Below are positions 51,881 through 59,679 of a DNA stretch of 64,000 bases, piece after piece (positions within the stretch are counted from its first letter, which is position 1; each line of letters opens with the position of its first letter). Origin of the DNA: Bacillota bacterium (lineage in GTDB: Bacteria; Bacillota; UBA4882; UBA8346). The stretch spans positions 124,001-188,000 of the forward strand of contig JAFABB010000046.1 of the NCBI GenBank assembly GCA_023426245.1. Reading direction: 5' to 3'. Below the pieces are notes generated by a model that saw only the letters and a program-made list of their open reading frames with translations, ran no database searches and had not been told where the DNA came from. The translations under genes and the position numbers were made by a program.

Positions 51881-52771
51881 ATGATTCGTTTGATTCCTGC
51901 AAAAAATATCATCAACCGTACGGGTCATCCGGAAAGTTGGTTCGGTACCCTGTATAATATGAACATCTACCGCGGTTGCTGCCATGGATGTATTTATTGC
52001 GATTCCCGCAGCGATTGTTACGGCTTGGAAAACTTTGATGAGATTGTGGCCAAAGAAAACGCTTTGGCAATGATTGAAAAAGAATTGAAAGGAAAGAGAA
52101 AAAAAGGGTTAATCGGCACGGGAGCCATGAGCGATCCTTATAATCCGCGGGAAATAGAGCACCGGCTAACCCTGGGAGCTTTAAAACTTATTGCGCAATA
52201 TGGCTTCGGTATTCATATCATCACCAAGAGCGACTTGGTGGTTCGCGATATGGACCTGCTTCAGCAAATCAATAGCCATGCTCCGGTGGGCATCGGGATC
52301 ACGATCACTGCGGCGGATGATGAATTGGCGGGGCGGATTGAACCGGCGGCTCCGGCTTCTTCCAAACGTTTTGCGGCTATCAAGAAATTAAGCGGTCATG
52401 GGATTTATGCCGGTATTTTAATGATGCCTATTTTGCCGTTTATTTCCGATACTCCGGAAAATATTTTAGAGATTGTGAGATTGGCTGCGGAAAACGGGGC
52501 AAGATTTATTTATCCTTCGATGGGTATGACTTTGAGAAACGGGCAGCGCGAGTATTTTTACGGGGCTCTTGACAAGCTTTATCCCGGTTTGAAATGGAAA
52601 TACATCAAGGCCTTCGGCAATTCCTATCCATGCTTCTCGCCCCATCATCACAAGTTATCCCGGTTATTTCAGCGGGAATGTGAACATTATGGGATTGCGT
52701 ACCGAATGCCCGATATTAGTCAAGGAATCAACAACGCCGCCGGCGGAAGACAGCTGGAACTGGGATTTTAA
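51881..52771 (+). CDS. radical SAM protein, Rv2578c/SPL-like
   Basis: 296 aa. The cluster motif C-x3-C-x2-C is visible in NIYRGCCHGCIYCDSR, and GTGAMSDPYNPREIE is the SPL-like second strand of this radical SAM subfamily, often annotated as DNA repair photolyase. It would bind a 4Fe-4S cluster and cleave SAM. It starts immediately after the stop of the Fpg-like gene (TAA-ATG), so the two are co-translated and probably act together on DNA or on a modified base. Confidence 0.87.
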   Translation: MIRLIPAKNIINRTGHPESWFGTLYNMNIYRGCCHGCIYCDSRSDCYGLENFDEIVAKENALAMIEKELKGKRKKGLIGTGAMSDPYNPREIEHRLTLGALKLIAQYGFGIHIITKSDLVVRDMDLLQQINSHAPVGIGITITAADDELAGRIEPAAPASSKRFAAIKKLSGHGIYAGILMMPILPFISDTPENILEIVRLAAENGARFIYPSMGMTLRNGQREYFYGALDKLYPGLKWKYIKAFGNSYPCFSPHHHKLSRLFQRECEHYGIAYRMPDISQGINNAAGGRQLELGF

Positions 52772-52783
52772 TTTTTTATTTTT

Positions 52784-53850
52784 TCATTTTAAAAGAAATT
52801 CCGCAGTCACCGGATTGTGATCGCTGCTCGCGAAATGAAGTTGATGGCCTTGGACCTTTACAATATCCACATTGGGAGAGACCAAAAAACCGTCAATGAC
52901 AGCGGTGTAGTTTACTCCTTGATGATAGGGTTTTGCAACCGTCCGAACGGAGGGAATGCCTGAATCGCAGGCCCACTGGAATCCCTTCGGCGTGAAGTCG
53001 GCAGGCAGATCTTGCAGCCAAAAAGGAGGGGCTTCCTGATGGGGAAAGTTTTCGGGATGGGTGGCGGGCAGGTTGTGATTCCAATCACCGCCGATAATGA
53101 CATAATGACCCTTTTGATATTCATCCACAATATGTTCTTTTAGGAATTGCAATTGAAGTTTGCGAATCCTGCCGCCTTTGTCGAAGGCGGATAAATGCGA
53201 GTTAATTAAAACCAGTATTTTACCATTATCCAGCGGGATTTTGGCTTCCAGAAAACAACGCTCCAGTTCAAACAGTTGCCGGGGCCAATCTTCCCGGCCG
53301 GGATATTGATACCGGGTCCAGGATTTGGCATGGTAACGTGAAATCAGCGCCAACCCGGAGTGGACTGAGCCCATGGGATGAGTGAACGGAACGGGCACAT
53401 AGGGGACTTTATAATTGACGGCAAAGGATATTCCATAATTGGGGAAATGGGCGTCCATGTAAGAAAGCTCATCCAGGTAAAAACTGCGTTTGGCTTTTTT
53501 ATCAATTTCCTGGATGAAAAGAAAATCAGAGTCCAGAGTTTGCAAATAACCCGTAATTGCCTGTAGATTTGCCAGGGTTTGGGGTTTGCTGCCTGAACCC
53601 GACCTTGTCCCGCCGTCCATAAAAAAATCCTGACTCCTGTCAAGGCCGCAATAGCCGATATTGAAAGTGGTAATGGAGAAGGGCCCCCTGTCTGCAAAAC
53701 AGGGAGGGGTTGACGGGTGGCCATGAGAGGGGTTTTGTTTTTGGGCCGGTACCGGCGTAGTCCAATGAACACCAGGAAAGAAACTAAGAGTACCATGGGG
53801 ACAATCAACACCCAAGGCAGAAAATTCCGGTTCAACAGCAGATTTTTCAT
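52784..53850 (-). pseudogene. endonuclease/exonuclease/phosphatase-family gene split by a frameshift
   Basis: The 5' part (ATG 53850, GGGGA 6 nt upstream) encodes a membrane anchor (NFLPWVLIVPMVLLVSFLVF). It runs to about ...QPLPVLQTGG, near 53690. The catalytic EEP domain (FSITTFNIGYCG, FLFIQEIDKK, GGDWNHN, SDHNPV) is in another frame. Adding one G to a five-G run near 53685 would join them as one protein of about 355 aa. It could be a sequencing error, a fresh frameshift or a programmed shift. The catalytic part looks intact and similar to secreted phosphodiesterase/nuclease-like proteins. Confidence 0.75.
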
Positions 53851-53884
53851 TACCATTCCCCGTTTCCCATTAACGATTGAAATT

Positions 53885-54109
53885 TTATCCTTTCCGTTTC
53901 TCCGTCCTCCCCAACAAATAATCGGTAGTTACATCGAAGAAATTGGCAATTTTCACGAGTATGATAAACTCTGGCTCCCGCTTATTATTTTCATAACGGT
54001 GAATGGAAGAGATATCAAGCCCAAGTTGGGTTGCTATATCCTCCAGTTTAAGATTACTTTCTTTGCGAAGCAGTTTAAATCTGGCACCAAATGGAGTTTT
54101 ACCTTCCAT
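53885..54109 (-). CDS. XRE-family transcriptional regulator, paralog of the one at 36776
   Basis: 74 aa with an XRE HTH (FGARFKLLRKESNLKLEDIA..., SSIHRYENNKREPEF) and the same C-terminal end, VTTDYLLGRTEKRKG, as the protein encoded at 36776. GAGGAG lies 7 nt before ATG 54109. A palindrome TTTGCCGTTATGGCAAA upstream of it is a likely operator. Confidence 0.87.
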   Translation of the reverse strand: MEGKTPFGARFKLLRKESNLKLEDIATQLGLDISSIHRYENNKREPEFIILVKIANFFDVTTDYLLGRTEKRKG

Positions 54110-54162
54110 AAATGATCTCCTCGAAAACCAAAATAGTTATTGGCAAGTATAATAAAAACATA

Positions 54163-54181
54163 ATTTGCCGTTATGGCAAAT
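54163..54181. promoter_or_regulatory. palindrome upstream of the XRE gene, likely operator
   Basis: ATTTGCC-GTTAT-GGCAAAT is a perfect 7-bp dyad. A related half-site TTGGCAA lies at 54140-54146. A -10-like TATACT on the minus strand (complement of 54147-54152) lies between them. Confidence 0.6.
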
Positions 54182-54463
54182 ATCATTGAATGGAATTGTT
54201 GTTCAGGTCAATATCCGGTCGGCCTGAACCTCATCTCGACTAGAAAGTGCGAAGCATACAATTCTGTTGTTTTCTGTTACACTCAAAACGATATCTCTTC
54301 ATAAATAGAGGGGCATTAAAAAAAGTTATCCTTCAACAAGAAGGATTTTTACACCGTTTATTAAAATACTCTCATTGTAATGAACAATCAATTCATTATA
54401 TCAAAATTGATAACCGGGGGGCAAGTGGCGCTGTTATACCGTTGTCATGATGAGAAAAAGAAA

Positions 54464-54664
54464 ATGCGGATGGAAATGATCTGCCTGAAAATAAGACTCG
54501 GCCTCGCCAGGGAGAAACTTGAAAAGGCTTGGGATAATTATGGCCTGACAAGCGCCCAGGTTTTGCAAGCCAGTGATGAATTTGACGCCCTGCTCAATGA
54601 GTATCAACATTTCATAGAGAAATCCGGTTTTAAGGAAAAAAGCCCGGAAAAGCTAATCCCCTGA
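54464..54664 (+). CDS. Spo0E-like aspartyl-phosphate phosphatase
   Basis: 66 aa, small helical protein of the Spo0E family, which dephosphorylates Spo0A or related response regulators. The core is ICLKIRLGLAREKLEKAW, then a second helix with SDEFDALLNEYQ that matches the S-x-x-x-D signature (family SQELD, here SDEFD). Start uncertain: ATG 54464 (weak RBS) is chosen, while an in-frame GTG at 54425 just after a G run is also possible. It suggests that the organism belongs to a sporulating lineage. Confidence 0.7.
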   Translation: MRMEMICLKIRLGLAREKLEKAWDNYGLTSAQVLQASDEFDALLNEYQHFIEKSGFKEKSPEKLIP

Positions 54665-54678
54665 CCAGAATCAAAATA

Positions 54679-55374
54679 TTATTCAATGCGAGTAAGCCTT
54701 TGTTCCTGGATATCACATAAAAAAGCGTAAATGGGCTGAAGAATATCATAACCCGCCCTTAACTCCCCGGCTAACTTTTTGGAAAAAGTGGGTTTCAAAT
54801 TGGTTGAAGTATGGTCAAAACTGATGTTCTTACGGACATACCAGTCTTTGACGGCTTCGGGGAAAGCGGCGGACTGTAGTTTTTTATATTTTTCGCCGGT
54901 GAATTGGAAGGTTTTCTGCTGTTGATAACATGCCAGTGCCTGTAAAAAGGCCGAATGGCTTTTGGCGATATATTCCCGGTAAAGTTGCAAAGTTTCTTTG
55001 GACGTGGCATAGTAGCCCATACCATAGCTAAAGTGCATCGGAGAGATATCAAAGTAAAAAGCGGGCCACTCCGGGCCGGATTTTTTATTGCGCATGAAAA
55101 CCAGCCACATATTTTCCCGGAAAAGCGATTTATCTTTGGAAAAGCGGGTGTCCCGGTAAATACGGGAAATGGTCTTGCCGATAGCCGGTGTCACCTCGAT
55201 TAGCGGATCGATTTTCAGAAGATGGCTGCTTAATTCGCCCACCAGTTCTTTCAGGGGCGAGAGGACAAAATCGTTATATTCCGTTTTGTGTTCCTCAAAC
55301 CACGACTTACTGTCATTGAGCTTGTTTTTAATGAGAAATTCCAAAGTATTGCTGTAAAATCCGTTAAAACTCAT
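54679..55374 (-). CDS. DUF2461 domain-containing protein
   Basis: 231 aa, cytoplasmic. Matches DUF2461 (TIGR02453): FLIKNKLNDSKSWFEEHKTE, ISRIYRDTRFSKDKSLFREN, PAFYFDISP. The function of this widespread family is unknown. Its 3' end is convergent with the Spo0E-like gene (15-nt gap). Confidence 0.9.
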   Translation of the reverse strand: MSFNGFYSNTLEFLIKNKLNDSKSWFEEHKTEYNDFVLSPLKELVGELSSHLLKIDPLIEVTPAIGKTISRIYRDTRFSKDKSLFRENMWLVFMRNKKSGPEWPAFYFDISPMHFSYGMGYYATSKETLQLYREYIAKSHSAFLQALACYQQQKTFQFTGEKYKKLQSAAFPEAVKDWYVRKNISFDHTSTNLKPTFSKKLAGELRAGYDILQPIYAFLCDIQEQRLTRIE

Positions 55375-55420
55375 ATTTTGCCTCCGGGTTCATGGATGTG
55401 AATTGAGAAAATGGAAAGAG

Positions 55421-55840
55421 TTATTCGATATCGAAACGATGCTTTTGTAAAGCATGATAGTAATTACCTTCTTTGGCGGTAAACTTTAAAATGCAATAGT
55501 CCGGGTCGGTTACTCCCTGGGGATAGTATATTTCCCAACCTTCCTGCCAGAACTGCCCCTTGATTGTACTATCGGTCAAGACTTCCATCCGGCCGATCAA
55601 CATGAATCCGTTTATTTTTTCATTACCGCAAAAATAGAGGCAAGCTTGAGGGTTTTTCATAAATTGCTGGGTTCTCATAGCAGAAGTATTGGTGGAGAAA
55701 TAAAAAGTTTTTTCATGATCATGAGTGATTTTAAACATTGCCTTGGCGTTGGGATACCCTTGCCCGTCCACAGAACATACAATAATATCACGGGTATCCG
55801 CAATCAGGTTGTTGATTTCGGTCATGATTTTTTCATTCAT
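55421..55840 (-). CDS. pyridoxamine 5'-phosphate oxidase-like flavoprotein
   Basis: 139 aa split-barrel protein of the PNPOx-like superfamily. It has DIIVCSVDGQGYPNAKAMF, FYFSTNTSAMRTQQF and QACLYFCGNEKINGFMLIG in family order. Such short members bind FMN, F420 or haem and often act as general stress proteins. GAGG is 8 nt before ATG 55840. It lies 3 nt after the MarR-type gene, so the two are co-transcribed and this protein may be part of a MarR stress response. Confidence 0.88.
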   Translation of the reverse strand: MNEKIMTEINNLIADTRDIIVCSVDGQGYPNAKAMFKITHDHEKTFYFSTNTSAMRTQQFMKNPQACLYFCGNEKINGFMLIGRMEVLTDSTIKGQFWQEGWEIYYPQGVTDPDYCILKFTAKEGNYYHALQKHRFDIE

Positions 55841-55843
55841 ATG

Positions 55844-56299
55844 TTAACCTCTTTCATATCGTTTTAAGTTATCCAAAATCGTGGCTAATGTCCTCTCAAA
55901 AGCATCAATAGCTTCGTAGGAAAACCCCTGATAAAATATTTGGTTCATCTCCAGGGAGACTGCTTGATATTTTTGATGGAGTGACTTTGCCTTGTCGGTT
56001 AGGAAGATCCGGATCTGGCGTCGGTCATTAGAATCGTAATTTCTTAGGATATGGCCTTGCATGTCCATCCGGTCAAGCATACTGGTGAGAGTTGACTTGG
56101 ATAGGGAGGTTTTTTGACCGAGTTCACTGATGGTTACACCGTCGTTTTGCCATAAAATAAAGAGGATGCGGCCCTGCGGACCGTTAAAGTCATCAATGCC
56201 GTAATTTTTGAGGAGCTTTTCAAAAATCCGGTTTTGAACTTGACTTAATTGAGAAATCAAAAAGCCGCCCTGTGTTTGGGTAATAATTTTTAAAAACAC
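55844..56299 (-). CDS. MarR-family transcriptional regulator
   Basis: About 151 aa from GTG 56299, the usual MarR length; the frame remains open further upstream through its promoter, so that extension is rejected. The wHTH is complete: GVTISELGQKTSLSKSTLTS, then the wing DSNDRRQIRIFLTDKAK. AAAGG lies directly before the start, so a slightly different start is possible. A perfect 10-bp dyad overlaps its promoter. It heads the operon with the PNPOx-like gene. Confidence 0.85.
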   Translation of the reverse strand: MFLKIITQTQGGFLISQLSQVQNRIFEKLLKNYGIDDFNGPQGRILFILWQNDGVTISELGQKTSLSKSTLTSMLDRMDMQGHILRNYDSNDRRQIRIFLTDKAKSLHQKYQAVSLEMNQIFYQGFSYEAIDAFERTLATILDNLKRYERG

Positions 56300-56318
56300 C
56301 CTTTCCAAAGTTTTCAAG

Positions 56319-56350
56319 ACAATAGTACTATATGGTACTATTGTTGTCAA
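56319..56350 (-). promoter_or_regulatory. MarR promoter with overlapping operator
   Basis: On the minus strand TTGACA (complement of 56345-56350) and TACTAT (complement of 56322-56327) are 17 bp apart. The spacer is covered by ACAATAGTAC-N6-GTACTATTGT (56319-56344), a perfect 10-bp dyad that fits a MarR-type autoregulatory operator. Confidence 0.85.
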
Positions 56351-56403
56351 CCAAAAGATTTCCAGCTTATCTTTTTCATTTAAAATCCGCAATGGGTTTA
56401 CCC

Positions 56404-56432
56404 TTGACAGCAAGTCCGGGATCTCATATACT
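56404..56432 (+). promoter_or_regulatory. promoter of the riboswitch/AICAR transformylase operon
   Basis: TTGACA (56404-56409), 17-bp spacer, TATACT (56427-56432). The start would be near 56439, about 15 nt before the aptamer. Confidence 0.85.
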
Positions 56433-56453
56433 TAAATCAAAATAGGAATTTTT

Positions 56454-56543
56454 CATGCGACTGGCGGGTCATGGAATTAACCATAGGGAGCATGAGAAAA
56501 ACGATTACCGACCGCCTGGGTAGAAATTTCCCAGGCGGTTTTT
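56454..56543 (+). ncRNA. ZTP/ZMP riboswitch (pfl motif) with terminator platform
   Basis: The first half has GCGACTGGCGGG, a small hairpin ATGGAATTAACCAT and the GGGAGCA block. The second half has CCGACCGCCTGGGTA. Both halves match the pfl/ZTP consensus. The CCGCCTGGG (56512-56520) can pair with CCCAGGCGG (56530-56538), followed by a T run, forming a terminator that competes with the aptamer. Binding of ZTP/ZMP, which signals low 10-formyl-THF, would turn the gene on. The downstream gene uses 10-formyl-THF and AICAR, which fits very well. Confidence 0.93.
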
Positions 56544-56579
56544 GTTTGAATCGGATCATTGAAAATAAGGAGAATGCTT

Positions 56580-57749
56580 ATGAAGTCTTATCAATTAAAG
56601 TATGGATGCAATCCGCATCAAAAACCGGCCGAAATAAACTCCGCCGCCGGTGAGCTGCCTTTTCAGATTTTAAATGGGAATCCCGGGTATATCAATTTTT
56701 TGGATGCCCTGAACTCCTGGCAACTGGTGAAGGAGCTGAAGACAGTCCTTAATCTACCGGCGGCGGCATCGTTCAAACATGTAAGCCCTGCTGGGGCTGG
56801 CGTTGGCTTGCCTCTTTCTGAGGAATTGAAAGCAGCCTATTTCACAGATGATGTTCAATTATCACCTTTGGCCTGTGCCTACGCGAGAGCCAGGGGAGCG
56901 GACCGGATGTCTTCCTTTGGCGACTGGGCAGCCTTAAGCGACCCGGTGGATATACCTACAGCCCAGCTCCTCAAAAAAGAGGTCTCCGATGGCGTCATTG
57001 CTCCGGGTTATGCGCCGGAAGCGCTGGAAATTTTGAAACAGAAAAAAGGCGGTAAATATAATATCGTTCAAATCGATCCTTCCTATGAACCGGAGAAAAT
57101 AGAAAGACGAAGTGTTTTCGGGATTGAGTTTGTTCAGGGAAAAAACGATATTGTTCCCGGTTTTGAGTACTTAAAAAATATTGTGACGGATAGTAAAGAT
57201 CTGCCTCTTGAGGCCCAAAGAGACATGATTATCGCCATGATTACCCTTAAATATACCCAGTCCAATTCGGTTTGTTATGTAGTGAACGGTCAGGTCATCG
57301 GATGCGGCGCCGGACAACAGTCCAGAATTCATTGCACGCGGTTGGCAGGCGAAAAGGCGGATTTATGGTACTTCAGGCAGCATCCACAGGTTTTGGGATT
57401 GCAATTTAAAAAAGGATTGGGCAGGCCCGACCGGGATAATGCCATTGATTTATTTTTGCGCAATGATGCCACCGAGCGGGAATTGGAACTCCTGAATGAA
57501 GTGTTGGAGCATGTACCCGCCCGCCTTTCTTTCGCTGATAAAGAAAAGTGGCTGCAAAACTTGGACCATGTTACCTTAGGTTCCGACGCCTTCTTCCCTT
57601 TCCGGGATAATATCGACCGGGCCCACCGGAGCGGTGTTCAATATGTGGTGCAACCCGGCGGCTCGATCCGGGAGGATATTGTAATCAAAGCTTGTGATGA
57701 GTATGGCATGGTCATGGTTCTAACCGGACTCAGATTGTTTCATCATTAA
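56580..57749 (+). CDS. purH: stand-alone AICAR transformylase (PurH C-terminal domain-type)
   Basis: About 389 aa. It transfers formyl from 10-formyl-THF to AICAR (purine biosynthesis step 9). Only the transformylase domain is present; the N-terminal IMP cyclohydrolase domain of bifunctional PurH (about 510 aa) is missing. Motifs: LKYGCNPHQKPA, ASFKHVSPAGAGVG, KYTQSNSVCYVVNGQVIGCG and GAGQQSRIHC. ATG 56580 has AAGGAG 7 nt upstream. Controlled by the ZTP riboswitch. A separate cyclohydrolase would be needed elsewhere. Confidence 0.92.
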   Translation: MKSYQLKYGCNPHQKPAEINSAAGELPFQILNGNPGYINFLDALNSWQLVKELKTVLNLPAAASFKHVSPAGAGVGLPLSEELKAAYFTDDVQLSPLACAYARARGADRMSSFGDWAALSDPVDIPTAQLLKKEVSDGVIAPGYAPEALEILKQKKGGKYNIVQIDPSYEPEKIERRSVFGIEFVQGKNDIVPGFEYLKNIVTDSKDLPLEAQRDMIIAMITLKYTQSNSVCYVVNGQVIGCGAGQQSRIHCTRLAGEKADLWYFRQHPQVLGLQFKKGLGRPDRDNAIDLFLRNDATERELELLNEVLEHVPARLSFADKEKWLQNLDHVTLGSDAFFPFRDNIDRAHRSGVQYVVQPGGSIREDIVIKACDEYGMVMVLTGLRLFHH

Positions 57750-57764
57750 ACGGGGGGAGCGGCT

Positions 57765-58586
57765 ATGGTAAATTCCAACGTCAATGCCCGGTATTATGGC
57801 GCTAAGCCTTATCAGGCGATAGTCGTTCACGGAGGACCCGGCGCTTTGGGAACCGTTGCCGCCATAGCCCGGGAATTATCCAAAGATTACGGGGTAATCG
57901 AGCCTCTGCAAAGGAAATCCTCCGTGGCTGGATTATTGCAGGAACTTGACGAGGTCATATCCGCTAATTGTGAAGGACCGGTTTCGTTAATCGGCCATTC
58001 CTGGGGCGCTTGGCTGGGGTTTATTTATGCAGCGGAATATCCGATGAAATTAAAAAAGCTGATCCTCGTCGGGAGCGGCCCTTTTGAAGGCCAATATGTA
58101 GCCGAAATTGACAAAAACCGGATGGCTCATTTCAATCGATCGGAAACCGCCCGATATCATGCGCTGCTTGGCGCAGTCAGCGCCCCTGAAACCGTAAATA
58201 AGGATCAATTAATGCAGCAGCTGGGTGAGTTGGTGGAAAAGGCTGACAATTATTGCGCTGTTGAAATTAAGACCGATCGCGATGATTGTTTGCCTGTTTG
58301 CGGGGATATGTATAGCGCTATCTGGGCTGAGGCCTCCGGACTGCGCGAAAGTGGTAAATTGCTGGAGCTCTCCGGTAAAATAACCTGTCCGGTCACGATG
58401 ATTCATGGCGAATACGATCCCCATCCCTTGGATGGCGTAAAATTACCCCTGGAAAAGAGGATTAAAAACTTACGGATTCATATTCTTGAAAAATGCGGAC
58501 ATAATCCCTGGAAAGAAAGGTACGCGAAAGACCTTTTTTATGAAATCCTCCGGGAGGAAATGAGGAGAAGAATTGGTGAAGAATGA
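57765..58586 (+). CDS. alpha/beta hydrolase
   Basis: 273 aa. The oxyanion motif is HGGPGALG, the nucleophile elbow GHSWGA (Ser), and the acid and base are in GEYDPHP and CGHNPW. The HGGPG start resembles prolyl aminopeptidases and related hydrolases. GGGGGGAGC lies just before ATG 57765. It sits 15 nt after purH in the riboswitch operon, which is not usual, so it might act on a purine or folate side product, or be a passenger. Confidence 0.83.
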   Translation: MVNSNVNARYYGAKPYQAIVVHGGPGALGTVAAIARELSKDYGVIEPLQRKSSVAGLLQELDEVISANCEGPVSLIGHSWGAWLGFIYAAEYPMKLKKLILVGSGPFEGQYVAEIDKNRMAHFNRSETARYHALLGAVSAPETVNKDQLMQQLGELVEKADNYCAVEIKTDRDDCLPVCGDMYSAIWAEASGLRESGKLLELSGKITCPVTMIHGEYDPHPLDGVKLPLEKRIKNLRIHILEKCGHNPWKERYAKDLFYEILREEMRRRIGEE

Positions 58587-59412
58587 TCCAAGGGCGGACT
58601 TACATCTTCATACTACAGCTTCCGATGGTACCTGGAGTCCTGAAGAACTGGTTTCCAACCTTGTAAAAGCGGGTATTGAATTTTTCGCCGTCACCGATCA
58701 TGATTCCACCGGAAATCTAAAGGATGTGGCCGCTCTGGCTCATCAATCGGGGCTTTTATTCATCCCTGGCGTGGAAATTAACACAAGCCATCAAGGACGG
58801 AATTACCACATTCTCGGTTTGGGAATCGACCCGGCGAACACTCAATTACAGACCCTTCTGAATACCAACAAAAAGTTGATGGATGCGAAGGACGACGACA
58901 GTATCCGGTATCTTGAAACAAAATATTCAACGCTGTCCTTTTCAGAGTATCAAGCTTATATAAACCGGAGAGAGCGGGGCGGCTGGAAAGCCCTCAATTA
59001 CTTGATTGATAAAAAGCTATGTCACAATCATCGGGACTTTTTTCAACTTTTTAAGGAGTGGGGGAATCCCTTTGAGAAGCTCACTTTTGCCGCTCCGGCC
59101 GAAGCAGCGGTGGCTATTCATGAGGCCGGTGGGGTTTCCATACTGGCGCATCCGGGCGCTTCTTTTTATGACCCCGACTATCAAACATTGATTGGATTTA
59201 TGATTGGCCAGGGCATCAAGGGTATCGAATGCTATCATCCGGAAAACAACCGGGAAATCACCGAATACTGTCTGGAGTTATGCAGGGAAAATCATTTGGC
59301 GGTAACCGGCGGTTCCGATTGCCACGGTGAATTTGTCTGCGGCAGATGTTTGGGAATACCCGACATTCACCTTTCTCAATTGGATCTGGGCAGTATTTGG
59401 AATAGTTTTTAG
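58576..59412 (+). CDS. PHP-domain phosphoesterase (YciV/RNase AM-like)
   Basis: About 278 aa. Metal-binding PHP motifs are all visible: ADLHLHTTASDG, AVTDHDSTG, GVEINTSH, LAHPGAS and GGSDCHGE. Family members dephosphorylate nucleotides or trim RNA 5' ends. GTG 58576 has AGGAG 8 nt upstream; TTG 58573 one codon earlier is also possible. It overlaps the hydrolase gene by 11 nt and ends the operon. Confidence 0.88.
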   Translation: MKNDPRADLHLHTTASDGTWSPEELVSNLVKAGIEFFAVTDHDSTGNLKDVAALAHQSGLLFIPGVEINTSHQGRNYHILGLGIDPANTQLQTLLNTNKKLMDAKDDDSIRYLETKYSTLSFSEYQAYINRRERGGWKALNYLIDKKLCHNHRDFFQLFKEWGNPFEKLTFAAPAEAAVAIHEAGGVSILAHPGASFYDPDYQTLIGFMIGQGIKGIECYHPENNREITEYCLELCRENHLAVTGGSDCHGEFVCGRCLGIPDIHLSQLDLGSIWNSF

Positions 59413-59417
59413 AATCG

Positions 59418-59446
59418 TTGACATTTAAAAAGATGTATGAAATAAT
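59418..59446 (+). promoter_or_regulatory. promoter of the structured leader RNA
   Basis: TTGACA (59418-59423), exactly 17 bp, AATAAT (59441-59446). Transcription should begin near 59453. Confidence 0.75.
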
Positions 59447-59452
59447 GATTCA

Positions 59453-59605
59453 AAATAGTGAGTGTGCATAAGAAGTTGGCTGCCGAAGGCTATTAAGTTT
59501 GGTGACCGCTCCGAGCTGCATAGAGGTTTCAAATAAGTTTGAGGACCTTACACGAAGGGATAAACCCTGCGGAGTCACTGAGCGGTGATTGCTGCGGGGT
59601 TTTTA
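59453..59605 (+). ncRNA. unidentified structured leader RNA with intrinsic terminator
   Basis: About 150 nt between a strong promoter and a T run. The 3' terminator is AACCCTGC (59563-59570) paired with GCGGGGTT (59594-59601), with an upper TCAC/GTGA stem. A 7-nt segment ACCGCTC (59505-59511) can instead pair with GAGCGGT (59580-59586) in the terminator top. An inner hairpin lies around AGGTTTCAAA/TTTGAGGACCT (about 59524-59547). I compared it mentally with T-box, lysine, SAM, FMN, ZTP, 6S and SRP RNAs and none fits. It precedes a GNAT gene and argC. Confidence 0.6.
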
Positions 59606-59679
59606 TATTTTATGAGGTGAAATGTACATGGAGAAGTTGTAAATACTCGTTTTATATTGGAACGAAAGAGGAGTAATCA

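Noticed and set aside
53344..53856. 170-codon minus frame as an independent membrane protein
   Set aside because: Only its first about 55 residues (anchor) look real. The rest is out-of-frame reading of the exonuclease/phosphatase domain, so I merged it into the frameshifted gene.
59453..59605. T-box, ZTP, lysine, 6S or SRP RNA identity for the structured leader
   Set aside because: The diagnostic blocks (for example AGGGTGGNACCGCG of T-boxes or the CCGGAAGG loop of SRP RNA) are absent, so I left it unnamed.
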